A stretch of 64,000 bases of DNA from contig NZ_JBNDNA010000008.1 in the NCBI RefSeq assembly GCF_049856175.1, positions 123,546 through 187,545 on the forward strand, given 5' to 3'. Each line of letters starts with the position of its first letter. Within the stretch, counting starts at the first letter, position 1. This DNA comes from JB111 sp049856175. GTDB taxonomy: Bacteria; Actinomycetota; Actinomycetes; Actinomycetales; Actinomycetaceae. This document shows, piece after piece, positions 9,047 to 18,896 of the stretch. The notes beneath the pieces are model-generated. The model ran no database searches and was not told the origin of the DNA. It saw only the letters and a list, made by a program, of their open reading frames with translations. Made by a program: the position numbers and the translations under genes.

Positions 9047-9052
9047 ACGGTA
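9047..9052 (-). promoter_or_regulatory. -10 box TACCGT, leaderless start at 9040
   Basis: On the minus strand TACCGT lies 6 nt before the ATG at 9040; there is no ribosome binding site. Confidence 0.5.
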
Positions 9053-9078
9053 GCGGCCGCGAGCGTGGGGCGCAGGGT

Positions 9079-9654
9079 CTACCTCAGACGCTGCTCGACG
9101 TAGACGGCCAGGTTGCCCAACGTCTGCCGACCGCCCTCGATCGCGCCGTGGCTCTCGACCGCCTCGTCGCGCAGGGCCGTGGTGGGGAACACCGTGCGCA
9201 TCTCGATCAGCGTGTGCTCGACGTCGCCGTGCTCGGTGTCTGCACCTTCGGCATCGGCGCCGGTGCGACCGGCGGCGTCATCGACATCCCCGCCCCCACG
9301 GCCGAGCTGCGGCGTGAAGGTGAGGACGGACGTGAAGGAGCTCGGATCGTCGCGGTACTCGCCGTGGAGCAGCACGATCCGCGCCGGCGGGTCGATCTCG
9401 GTCCAGGTGATCCACTCGGGGTAGTCGGTCCCGTCCGGGCCGTGCATGACGAAGTCCCAGACGCCGCCGACGCGGAAGTCGAACGACCGGGTGGTCGTGG
9501 TGAACCCGTCCGGGCCCCACCACTGCGCGAGGTGCCGTACGTCGGAAAACGCTCGGAACACCAGCTCGCGCCGTGCGTGGATCAGGCGGGAGATGGCGAC
9601 CTCGCGGTCGGCAGTGTCGGATCGTGCGGTCCCTGCGTCATCGGTGCTGCTCAC
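9079..9654 (-). CDS. SRPBCC/AHSA1-type protein
   Basis: This 191-residue START/Bet v1-like (SRPBCC) protein shows the Aha1-C-type pattern: an early ISRLIHARRELVFRAFSD, then WWGPDGFTTTT, and a C-terminal ALRDEAVESHGAIEG. A low-complexity Asp/Gly/Ala insertion sits near residues 122-148. The GTG start at 9654 overlaps the TGA of the ArsR gene (GTGA), so the two are coupled. ArsR plus AHSA1 pairs are common in actinobacteria. The SRPBCC partner is assumed to bind a small hydrophobic ligand, but its substrate is unknown. Confidence 0.88.
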   Translation of the reverse strand: MSSTDDAGTARSDTADREVAISRLIHARRELVFRAFSDVRHLAQWWGPDGFTTTTRSFDFRVGGVWDFVMHGPDGTDYPEWITWTEIDPPARIVLLHGEYRDDPSSFTSVLTFTPQLGRGGGDVDDAAGRTGADAEGADTEHGDVEHTLIEMRTVFPTTALRDEAVESHGAIEGGRQTLGNLAVYVEQRLR

Positions 9655-10034
9655 GTCTGCTCCTCGTCGTTGTACGGCATCTCCGGTCGGACACGCTCCT
9701 CGTGCTCCGTGCGTTCGAGCTGCTGGACGTACGAGTCCAGCCGATCGAAGGACTCCTGCCAGAACTGCTCGAACCCGCCCGTCCACTCGTGCACCGGTCG
9801 CAGCCCGCGCGCATCGAGGGAGTAGATGCGCTGCTGCCCCGAGCGTCGGTCCCGCACGAGGCCGACCTCGCGGAGCACCCGCAGGTGCTTGGACGCCCCG
9901 GGCTGCGTGATGTTCAGCTCCGAGGCCAGCTCTGTCACCGGTCGTTCGCGCGTGCGGAGGAGCCCGAGGATGGCGCGGCGCTGCGGCTCGGCGATCGCGT
10001 TGAACACGTCCGACGTCGTCGCTGCTCGGGCCAT
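9651..10034 (-). CDS. ArsR-family transcriptional regulator
   Basis: This 127-residue winged-helix repressor has the ArsR pattern FNAIAEPQRRAILGLL and the recognition helix ITQPGASKHLRVLREVGLV. It lacks the metal-binding CxC motif of ArsR/SmtB metal sensors, so it probably senses something else or acts through its SRPBCC partner. ATG 10034 is favoured over an in-frame start at 10070, because a strong promoter places transcription start at this codon. Confidence 0.9.
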   Translation of the reverse strand: MARAATTSDVFNAIAEPQRRAILGLLRTRERPVTELASELNITQPGASKHLRVLREVGLVRDRRSGQQRIYSLDARGLRPVHEWTGGFEQFWQESFDRLDSYVQQLERTEHEERVRPEMPYNDEEQT

Positions 10035-10041
10035 GAGGTCG

Positions 10042-10070
10042 AATATATACCCGTATCGGCATGCATTCAA
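10042..10070 (-). promoter_or_regulatory. arsR promoter with internal palindrome
   Basis: On the minus strand there is TTGAAT (10065-10070), a 17-nt spacer and TATATT (10042-10047). The -10 ends 7 nt before the ATG at 10034, so the mRNA should be leaderless. An ATAC-GG-GTAT inverted repeat (10047-10056) overlaps the -10 and spacer and is a candidate autoregulatory operator. Elsewhere in the 356-bp gap 10035-10390 only the damage-type promoter at 10309 is recognisable. Confidence 0.75.
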
Positions 10071-10308
10071 GGGGTGGCGACGTCGAGCGGGACGACCCTG
10101 CCTGCCGGAGTGCTACCGCACGGGGCGACCGCGCGTCGCGGGATAGTCAGCGCACGGGTCGACCGCGCTCCCGGAGCACCACGCACAGGCTCGAGCCGGC
10201 CTCGTGAGGCGCGTCGCACACGGCTCCTCTTCCGCTCGAATGATCGCGGCGGATCCACAGGCACGACTGCTGCAGATCCGTCCACAGGCGCGGAATTCCG
10301 GGGCTCCG

Positions 10309-10331
10309 ATGTCAGTGGTGGTCGATAGGTT
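10309..10331 (+). promoter_or_regulatory. PafBC (RecA-NDp)-type DNA-damage promoter
   Basis: ATGTCAGTG (10309-10317), an 8-nt spacer and TAGGTT (10326-10331) match the mycobacterial RecA-NDp/PafBC motif TTGTCRGTG-N8-TANNNT at all but the first base. Transcription start would be near 10338, about 50 nt before the start codon at 10391. Confidence 0.75.
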
Positions 10332-10390
10332 GGTAGCAGTTCGAACAGAGATTCGGCGTCTTGCAGCTCGAGGGTGAGGAGGTGATGGCG

Positions 10391-11923
10391 ATGTCGACGA
10401 CAGACGTGGACGAGCCTGACATCGACGACCCGCCTGCCCGCCGCTCCCCGACCGACGCCTCCGCCGCGGACGACGCCGCAGCGGTCGAGCACCTCACGGC
10501 CCACGACACCTCCGCGACGGGCACCTCCACGTCTGAGGACGGCGTGCCGCCGGGGGCGTCGTCGTCACCGGGCGCCGGTGAGATCCGCGGGATGCGGACC
10601 GTGCTGGCGGGGCTGCGTCGGGAGGACGAGGCTGACGCGATCGATCAGATCACCGCGCTGGAGGAGCTGGTCTCGGCCGCGCGTGCCGCCCAGGCGCGGG
10701 CCACGGCGGATCTGTGGCAGATGCGCACCGACCACGAGAAGGCCCTGGAGGTCCCGGCCGCGAAGCAGGGCCAGGGGGTCGCCGGTGAGATCGCGCTGGC
10801 CCGCCGGGAGTCCCCGGGCCGCGGCGCCCGCTACCTGGGACTGGCCAAGGCCCTCCAGGCCGACCTGCCGCACACGCTGGACCTCATGGAGAAGGGCCTG
10901 GTCTCGGAATGGCGGGCCACGATCCTCCTGCGCGAGACCGTGACCCTGTCCGCGGACGACCGGCGCGAGGTCGACGCGCGCATGGCCGTCGACCTGCCGA
11001 CCATGGGCGACGGCCAGATCCACCAGCACGCACGCCGGCACGCCATGGAGCTCGACGCGGACAACGCGGCCGCCCGCCGTGCTCACGAGAACTCCCAACG
11101 CCGTGTCTCCCTGCGCGGCGGCCAGGGATCGATGGCCTACCTGACCGCGCACCTACCGATGACCGACGCCGTGCGCGTCCACGCCAGCCTCACCGCACAG
11201 GCCGCCACCCTGACTACCGACGGCAAGGCCGGCGGCCGGACCCGTCACCAGCTCGCCGCGGACCTGCTCGTCGAGCACGTCACGGGCACCGCCACCACCG
11301 AACCACGCGACGTGGCCCTGACCATCGTCATGCCCGCCGACACACTGGCCGGGGCCGACGTGCCCGCCTGGCTCACCGGCCACGGCCCCCTGGCCGCGGA
11401 GAGCGCCCGCGAGCATGTCCGCCACGCACGGACGGTGTGGTTCAAGAGACTGTGGACCGACCCCGACACCGGCGGCGTGGTCTCGATGGAGTCCCGCTCG
11501 AGGGTGTTCACCGGCGAGCTGCGCAAGCTGGTGCTCATCCGCGACGACATCTGCCGCACGCCGTACTGCACCAACCCCGTCGAGCACATCGACCACACCA
11601 CCGACCACGCGCTCGGCGGCGCCACCAGCGCCGCGAACGCCACCGGGCTGTGCGCGTCGTGCAACTACGCCAAGCAGCACCCCGGGTGGCGCTACGCCAC
11701 GAGCGACGACGGCCGGATCGACGTCCGCACCCCGACCGGGCACACCTACAGCGTCCCCCGCTCCCCCTTCCCCTACCAGCACCGCCCCGGCCCGGAGATG
11801 ACCACGGACCGCTACCAGGCGCTCCGACGACGCGTCGCCGAGCGGGTCACCCGCAACCGGCGTTCCGAGCGCGACCCCCACGACGACGGCGGCAGCGACC
11901 CACCCACCGACCCGGACCCGTGA
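10391..11923 (+). CDS. DUF222 / HNH endonuclease (13E12-repeat family type)
   Basis: This 510-residue protein has a long DUF222 domain (about 60-330) and a C-terminal HNH nuclease module. The module runs VLIRDDICRTPYCTNPVEHIDHTTDHALGG, with the zinc-binding CxxxxC and CASC pairs and the catalytic His-Asn-His pattern. The family is multicopy in actinobacteria (REP13E12 in Mycobacterium). The ATG at 10391 is chosen because AGGAGG (10377-10382) lies 8 nt upstream; an earlier ATG at 10385 is only 2 nt from it. It stands alone behind a DNA-damage-type promoter. Its biological role is unknown. Confidence 0.88.
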   Translation: MSTTDVDEPDIDDPPARRSPTDASAADDAAAVEHLTAHDTSATGTSTSEDGVPPGASSSPGAGEIRGMRTVLAGLRREDEADAIDQITALEELVSAARAAQARATADLWQMRTDHEKALEVPAAKQGQGVAGEIALARRESPGRGARYLGLAKALQADLPHTLDLMEKGLVSEWRATILLRETVTLSADDRREVDARMAVDLPTMGDGQIHQHARRHAMELDADNAAARRAHENSQRRVSLRGGQGSMAYLTAHLPMTDAVRVHASLTAQAATLTTDGKAGGRTRHQLAADLLVEHVTGTATTEPRDVALTIVMPADTLAGADVPAWLTGHGPLAAESAREHVRHARTVWFKRLWTDPDTGGVVSMESRSRVFTGELRKLVLIRDDICRTPYCTNPVEHIDHTTDHALGGATSAANATGLCASCNYAKQHPGWRYATSDDGRIDVRTPTGHTYSVPRSPFPYQHRPGPEMTTDRYQALRRRVAERVTRNRRSERDPHDDGGSDPPTDPDP

Positions 11924-12041
11924 GCAGGCTCGCGCATGCCCATCGAGCCGCCTCGTTCAGGTACCCGATCACCCGACGTGAACCGACAACGCCCTCACCC
12001 GCGGGCGCGCCGCATCGCGCCCGCCTGCCCGGAGCTCGCTG

Positions 12042-13322
12042 TCAGTCGGTCAGCTCACGCACGACCGCGTCCGCCAGGAGACGCCCGCGCAGCGTGAGTC
12101 GCGCGCGCCCCTCGGCGGCGGGCCCCGGTTCGCACAGTCCCTCGGCGACGAGCCCGGCGAGGCGCGCGCCGGCGTCGTCGGGGGTGAGGCCCCCCTGCGA
12201 GGCGACCTCGACACCCTCGGCGAGCCGGACCCCCAGGAGCAGCCGCTCGAGCTCGCGCGACCCGTCGGACAGGACCTCCCGGCCGACGGCCGGCGAGAGC
12301 CCCTCGCGCAGCCGGGCCGCGTAGGGCGTGGGGTGCTTCCCGTTCCACCACCGCACGCCGCCGACGTGGCTGTGCGCGCCGGGGCCGACGCCCCACCAGT
12401 CGCCACCGCGCCAGTAGGCGAGGTTGTGCCGGCTGGCGTGGACGAGCCCCCCGGTCTCCGGGGAGTCCCCCGGCTCGACCCGCGCCCAGTTCGACACCTC
12501 GTACCAGCCGTAGCCGGCGCCGTCGAGCATCGCGTCGGCGAGCTCGTACTTCTCGGCCTGGTCGTCGTCGTCGGGCAGGACGAGCTCGCCGCGCCGCACC
12601 TGTGCGCCCATCCTCGTCCCGCGCTCCACGACCAGCGCGTAGGCCGACACGTGGTCCGGCTCCATCTCGAGCGCCGCCTCCATGGAGGTCCGCCAGTCGG
12701 CGACACTCTCCCCGGGGGTGCCGTAGATGAGGTCGACCGACACGTCGAGGCCGGCCTCCCGCGCCCACGCCACGGCACGGGGGACGCGGGCAGGATCGTG
12801 GGTCCGGTCGAGCGTCGCCAGTACCTCGGGCACGGCCGACTGCATGCCGAAGGAGACGCGCGTGACGCCGGCGGCCGCCAGGTCCTCGAGCGCCCTCGCG
12901 TCGACCGAGTCGGGGTTCGCCTCGGTGGTCACCTCGGCACCGTCCGCCAACCCGACCGTGTCCCGCACGGCACCGATCATCCGCGCCAGGTCCTCGACCG
13001 GCAGTCGCGTCGGCGTGCCACCACCAAGGAAGACGGTCGACGCCGGACGCGACACCATCCCGGACGCCGCAAGCTCGGGGTCGGCGAGCACGCGGCCCGC
13101 GAGCTCGACCTCCGCCACGGCGTTCCCGGCGTACTCCGCCGCCGAGCCACCCCCGCCGAGCTCGGCGTTCGTGTAGGTCGTGAAGTCGCAGTACCCGCAA
13201 CGCACGGCGCAGAACGGTACGTGCAGGTAGACGGACAACGTCCGCTCCTGGGCGCCCGTTCCCGCGCTCGCGGGCAGTCGTCCGTCGTCGGGTGCGGGGT
13301 CACCCAGGGGCAGGTCAGCCAT
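12042..13322 (-). CDS. hemW: radical SAM heme chaperone HemW (coproporphyrinogen III oxidase-like)
   Basis: This is a 426-residue HemN-family radical SAM protein with the [4Fe-4S] motif CAVRCGYC (Cys38, Cys42, Cys45), a GGGTP motif and the C-terminal HemN winged domain. HemW proteins act as heme chaperones rather than oxidases; their gene usually follows lepA and precedes hrcA. Here the order is lepA-MOSC-trmB-hemW, with an 8-bp overlap with the trmB stop. Old annotations often call it an oxygen-independent coproporphyrinogen oxidase. Confidence 0.93.
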   Translation of the reverse strand: MADLPLGDPAPDDGRLPASAGTGAQERTLSVYLHVPFCAVRCGYCDFTTYTNAELGGGGSAAEYAGNAVAEVELAGRVLADPELAASGMVSRPASTVFLGGGTPTRLPVEDLARMIGAVRDTVGLADGAEVTTEANPDSVDARALEDLAAAGVTRVSFGMQSAVPEVLATLDRTHDPARVPRAVAWAREAGLDVSVDLIYGTPGESVADWRTSMEAALEMEPDHVSAYALVVERGTRMGAQVRRGELVLPDDDDQAEKYELADAMLDGAGYGWYEVSNWARVEPGDSPETGGLVHASRHNLAYWRGGDWWGVGPGAHSHVGGVRWWNGKHPTPYAARLREGLSPAVGREVLSDGSRELERLLLGVRLAEGVEVASQGGLTPDDAGARLAGLVAEGLCEPGPAAEGRARLTLRGRLLADAVVRELTD

Positions 13323-14235
13323 CGGGCATGTCCTCGACGCGACGGCGCACGGCCGTGAGGTCCGTGACCTCCCGCCCGTCCTCGACGCCGCGTCGCTCGA
13401 AGCGGGTGAGCGTGCGCCCGGGCCACCGCCCTGCCTCGACCGTCAGCTCGAACGCAGGGGCCGCGTCGAGGACGGTGATCATCTGCTGGGCATAGTTGGC
13501 CCAGTCCGTCGCCAGGCGCCAGGTCCCGCCCGGCGCGAGCAGGCCCGCGACGACCGCGGCGAACTCCGGCGAGACGATCCGTCGCTTGTGATGCTTGGAC
13601 TTGCGCCACGGGTCGGGGAAGAAGGTCCACAGCTCGTCGACGGAGCCGGCGGGCAGCAGGATCGGCAGGGCCTGCTCGGCGTCGACGCCGAGGAGCCGCA
13701 CGTTCGTCGCCCCCTCGTCGAGGACGCGGGCGAGCGTGCGCGCCAGCCCCGGCTGCCACACCTCGAGGCCGAGGAACCGCGTGCCGGGCTCGGCGAGCGC
13801 GGCGTGCACGATCTGCTCCCCCGCACCGCAACCGATCTCGACCACGAGGCGGCCTCCCGTCGTGAGGCCGTTCCCGAAGGCCCCGTCCAGGTCGAGGCGG
13901 GCATGGTCGGCCACGCCCGTCTCCGTCATCATCGGGACGTCCAGCACGACGTCGCCGCGCTCCTCCCAGACCTTCGCCAACCTGGGCTTGAGGCGGGTCC
14001 CGCGTCGGGTGAAGGACCGCACCCGTGCGTCGACGAACGCGGGTCCGTGCTCGCCGTCGCGCATCGTCCGGTCCGGTCCCGGCCCGCGGGAGGAGGCGAC
14101 CGGCGGCTCGGTACGCACGCCGTCGTCGTGACGCCCGGAGTGTGCCACCGAGGCACGCCCGCCGTCGTCGTGACGCCCGGCAACTCCCGCCACCGCGCGC
14201 CCGTTGTCCGCCGAGCGCCCGCCGTCCCCCGTCAC
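13315..14235 (-). CDS. trmB: tRNA (guanine-N7)-methyltransferase TrmB
   Basis: TrmB makes m7G46 in tRNA from SAM. The protein has 306 residues with the Rossmann motif VVEIGCGAGEQIV, then FFPDPWRKSKHHKRRIV, which is the TrmB signature. The first 58 residues are low complexity and contain a 21-bp direct repeat with 42-bp period (14118-14138 and 14160-14180). The GTG start at 14235 overlaps the MOSC stop (GTGA). An ATG at 14064 would remove the repeat part and is a real alternative. The stop overlaps hemW. Confidence 0.92.
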   Translation of the reverse strand: MTGDGGRSADNGRAVAGVAGRHDDGGRASVAHSGRHDDGVRTEPPVASSRGPGPDRTMRDGEHGPAFVDARVRSFTRRGTRLKPRLAKVWEERGDVVLDVPMMTETGVADHARLDLDGAFGNGLTTGGRLVVEIGCGAGEQIVHAALAEPGTRFLGLEVWQPGLARTLARVLDEGATNVRLLGVDAEQALPILLPAGSVDELWTFFPDPWRKSKHHKRRIVSPEFAAVVAGLLAPGGTWRLATDWANYAQQMITVLDAAPAFELTVEAGRWPGRTLTRFERRGVEDGREVTDLTAVRRRVEDMPDG

Positions 14236-15050
14236 CGCGCGCCCCCGCCGAGGCCGCGGCCGGTCGAGCGCAGCTCACCGGGAAACTCACGCTCGTGGCC
14301 TCCGCGGCTCAGCGCGTCGAGCGCCCGCCGCACCAACGTCTCGTAGAGCACGGTCCCGCTCGCCTCGGCCCAGTCGAGCAGCGCCCCGGCCCGGTCGGCG
14401 TCCAGCCCGCGGAAGGCGTCGCCGACGCTCACGCCGTGCTCCGGCACGTCCTCCACGAGAATGTCGTCGCCGGCAGCGATCTCCCCGGTCTCCTCGACGC
14501 CCAGGTACGCCCCGCAGCGCCCGCCCGCGGTGAAGCGCCGCGACCAGTCCGGCTCGCCCATCCAGGCGGCGAACGTACGGCAGGGGGTGCGCGGCGACGT
14601 CACCCGCAGCACCGTGGTCCCGACCCGCCAGCGGGTCCCGATGACGGCCTCGTCGACGTCGATCCCCGACGTCACCAGGTTCTCCCCGAACGCCCCCGGC
14701 GGGTACTCCGTGCCCACGGCGTCGGCCCACGCCTGACGGGTCTCGCTCGCGTACGCGTACACGGCCTTGAACAGGCCGCCGTGGTTCTCCCGGTCGCCCT
14801 GCACGTCTCCCCACACGCCGTGCCGCAGCACGGTGAGCGGACGGTCGACGGGGCGCTTGTCGATGCCGCTCATCAGACCGCGCGAGCCCACGTGGAACAG
14901 CTGCGCCACCGAGCAGACGGCGGCCACGGTCGCGGGACCGTCCGTGAGGACCACGGGACCGAGCTCTGGACCGAGCTCACCCGCCGGCCGCGGCACCTGC
15001 GCGCGCGGGGAGGCGGTGGCCACGCCCCGCGGCCGAGGATCGTCGACCAC
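14232..15050 (-). CDS. MOSC domain-containing protein
   Basis: This is a 272-residue MOSC (molybdenum cofactor sulfurase C-terminal) protein of the YiiM type. It has GDVQGDRENHGG, FGENLVTSGIDVDEAVIGTRWRVG and the cofactor-linked cysteine in RTPCRTFAAWMGEP. Such proteins take part in molybdenum-enzyme sulfur or N-hydroxylated-compound chemistry; the substrate is not predictable. The GTG at 15050 follows the lepA stop by 3 nt, but the first 40 residues do not look like the family core, so a start further inside is possible. Confidence 0.85.
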   Translation of the reverse strand: MVDDPRPRGVATASPRAQVPRPAGELGPELGPVVLTDGPATVAAVCSVAQLFHVGSRGLMSGIDKRPVDRPLTVLRHGVWGDVQGDRENHGGLFKAVYAYASETRQAWADAVGTEYPPGAFGENLVTSGIDVDEAVIGTRWRVGTTVLRVTSPRTPCRTFAAWMGEPDWSRRFTAGGRCGAYLGVEETGEIAAGDDILVEDVPEHGVSVGDAFRGLDADRAGALLDWAEASGTVLYETLVRRALDALSRGGHEREFPGELRSTGRGLGGGAR

Positions 15051-15053
15051 GAC

Positions 15054-16916
<1,863 letters not shown>

Positions 16917-17144
16917 TGCTCACCTTCACGGGGTCGGGCGGGAGGGCCCATCGTCGCACACGGAGCCTCGCGGGCCGCGGGCCGTGCCGGTGCGTCCGGG
17001 CACCTCGCACAGCGCCTCGACGACGCAGCCACCCGCCCGAAGAACCGCCCGGTCTCGCATCCTGGACGCTCGTCGTCACCGCCGACGCGGCGGCCGCTCC
17101 CGTCCCTAGCGTCCCGAGCGTCATCGAGACCCAGGGGGGACAGC

Positions 17145-18233
17145 ATGATCCTGACAGGACTGATCGTCGGCGGAGCGCTCGGCTTCGCCATGCAGCGTGG
17201 GCGATTCTGCGTCACCGGCGCGTTCCGGGACGTGTGGATCGGCGGACGGACGCGATGGCTCACGGCGTTCCTCGTCGTCGTCGCCGTGCAGAGCGTGGGG
17301 ATCTTCGCCCTCGAGGCCGCCGGGATCATCCAGCTGGGCGCAGGCGAGCTCGCGCCGGTCGCCACCGTCGTCGGGGCCTTCATCTTCGGCTTCGCCATCG
17401 TCCTCGCGGGCGGGTGCGCCACGGGGACCTTCTACCGCTCGAGCGAAGGGCTCATCGGCTCCTGGTTCGCGCTCATCTTCTACGCCGGCTTCGCCGCCAT
17501 CATGAAGTACGGGGCGTTCGCGGACCTCACGACCGCCGCCCGCGCGCAGACGGTGAACCTGACCTCCGTCCACGAGTCGCTCGGCGTCTCGCCCTGGTGG
17601 CTCGTCGGGATCCTCGTCGCGGCCGTCGGCTACGCCACGTACCGCCACCTGTCCGCCGAGCCGCGCACGGTGCTCGCCACCCTGCCGCCGCGTCGCAGCG
17701 GCCTGGCCCGCGTCCTGTTCGAGAAGCCGTGGCACGCCTTCGGCACCGCGGTGGTCATCGGGATCATCGCCATCGTCGCCTGGCCGCTGAGCACGGCTGC
17801 CGACCGCCCCGCGGGCCTGGGGATCACGACGCCGTCGGCGAACGTCGTCACCTTCCTCGTCACCGGCGACGTCGAGCTCGTGGACTGGGGCGTCTTCCTC
17901 GTCCTCGGGATCCTCGTCGGCGCGTTCCTGGCCGCGAAGGGTTCGGGCGAGTTCCGGCTCCGCGTGCCCAACGCCACCACGCTCGTGCGCTCGATCTCCG
18001 GCGGCGCCCTCATGGGGGTCGGCGCCGCGCTCGCCGGCGGCTGCACGATCGGCAACGCGATGGTGGGCACCGCCCAGTTCTCCTACCAGGGCTGGCTCTC
18101 GCTCGTGTTCATGATCCTCGGCACCGGCGCCGCCACGCACCTGTTCATCCTCCGGCACCGCGGCAGCGCCGCGTCGGGCGGCGATCAGGGCTCGTCGACC
18201 GGCGGCACCGCGAAGGTGCTGACGAACGCCTGA
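17145..18233 (+). CDS. YeeE/YedE-family sulfur-compound transporter
   Basis: This 362-residue integral membrane protein has about nine to ten hydrophobic segments. It shows the YeeE/YedE hallmarks: conserved cysteines in GRFCVTGAF near the N terminus, GGCATGTFYR, and GGCTIGNAM near the end. The family imports thiosulfate or related sulfur species, and the gene next door encodes TusA, the usual functional partner. The ATG at 17145 follows a GGGGGGA ribosome binding site. The last 25 coding bases are imperfectly repeated after the stop codon. Confidence 0.9.
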   Translation: MILTGLIVGGALGFAMQRGRFCVTGAFRDVWIGGRTRWLTAFLVVVAVQSVGIFALEAAGIIQLGAGELAPVATVVGAFIFGFAIVLAGGCATGTFYRSSEGLIGSWFALIFYAGFAAIMKYGAFADLTTAARAQTVNLTSVHESLGVSPWWLVGILVAAVGYATYRHLSAEPRTVLATLPPRRSGLARVLFEKPWHAFGTAVVIGIIAIVAWPLSTAADRPAGLGITTPSANVVTFLVTGDVELVDWGVFLVLGILVGAFLAAKGSGEFRLRVPNATTLVRSISGGALMGVGAALAGGCTIGNAMVGTAQFSYQGWLSLVFMILGTGAATHLFILRHRGSAASGGDQGSSTGGTAKVLTNA

Positions 18234-18260
18234 GCCGGCGGCAGCGCGAAGCTGCCGACC
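18199..18260. repeat. duplicated 3' end of the YeeE gene
   Basis: The segment 18199-18224, the last coding stretch, recurs with about four changes at 18235-18260, just after the TGA (period 36 bp). Confidence 0.7.
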
Positions 18261-18270
18261 GACCACGGGC

Positions 18271-18343
18271 CAACGACCAACGACCAACGACCAACGACCA
18301 ACGACCAACGACCAACGACCAACGACCAACGACCAACGACCAA
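18271..18343. repeat. 7-bp tandem repeat, ten perfect copies
   Basis: The heptamer CAACGAC is repeated ten times without error (18271-18340), plus CAA. It lies in the 181-bp space between the YeeE gene and tusA. Confidence 0.97.
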
Positions 18344-18364
18344 ACCAACCGCACCTGAACGAGA

Positions 18365-18394
18365 ACCAGCACCAGCACCAGCACCAGCACCAGC
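18365..18394. repeat. 6-bp tandem repeat, five perfect copies
   Basis: ACCAGC is repeated five times, ending about 10 nt before the AGGAG ribosome binding site of tusA. Confidence 0.97.
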
Positions 18395-18414
18395 ACCGAC
18401 GACAGGAGACATCC

Positions 18415-18639
18415 GTGCCACTGACGCTCGAGACCGACGGCCAGGTCTGCCCCTTCCCGCTCGTGGAGGCCAAGCAGGCCATGGCGAGCCTGGACGACGG
18501 CGACCACCTCGTCATCAACTTCGACTGCACGCAGGCCACCGACGCGATCCCGCGGTGGGCCGCGGAGAACGGCTACCCGGTCACGCACTTCGACCGGGTC
18601 GGCGACGCCGCCTGGACCATCACGGTGCAGAAGGCGTAG
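18415..18639 (+). CDS. tusA: TusA-family sulfurtransferase
   Basis: This 74-residue TusA/YeeD-type sulfur carrier has the active-site cysteine in CPFP (Cys12) and the two-layer alpha/beta pattern of the family. It probably receives persulfide sulfur linked to the upstream YeeE-type transporter. The GTG at 18415 is preceded by GACAGGAGAC. The gap to the transporter is filled by two microsatellites, so whether the two genes share one transcript is open. Confidence 0.93.
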   Translation: MPLTLETDGQVCPFPLVEAKQAMASLDDGDHLVINFDCTQATDAIPRWAAENGYPVTHFDRVGDAAWTITVQKA

Positions 18640-18663
18640 CGGCTCCCACCGCGCCGGACGCGG

Positions 18664-18771
18664 CGCCCGCCGACGCGCGCAGCCGCACAGCACGCGGCGC
18701 CCGACGACACGCGCAACCGCACAGCACGCGGTGCCGCACGACACGCGCAGCCGGACAGCACGCGCCGCCGC
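18664..18771. repeat. imperfect 34-bp tandem repeat, three copies
   Basis: The shared core CACAGCACGCGG recurs at 18686 and 18720, with a variant at 18754, a constant 34-bp period. It lies downstream of tusA; nothing else is recognisable in 18640-18896. Confidence 0.85.
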
Positions 18772-18896
18772 GCAGGTGTCGGGGCAGCATGCCCGGGTCG
18801 TCCGCCGTTCCCGCGGCGGACACCCGGGCTGTGTACCGTCGTCCGGTCGGAGGCGTCCTCCCGGACCGGCCGTCTCCCCGACCTCAAGGAGACCAG

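Noticed and set aside
10339..10346. LexA (SOS) box at GTTCGAAC
   Set aside because: Only an 8-bp palindrome is present, not the spaced actinobacterial LexA site. The PafBC-type motif nearby fits much better.
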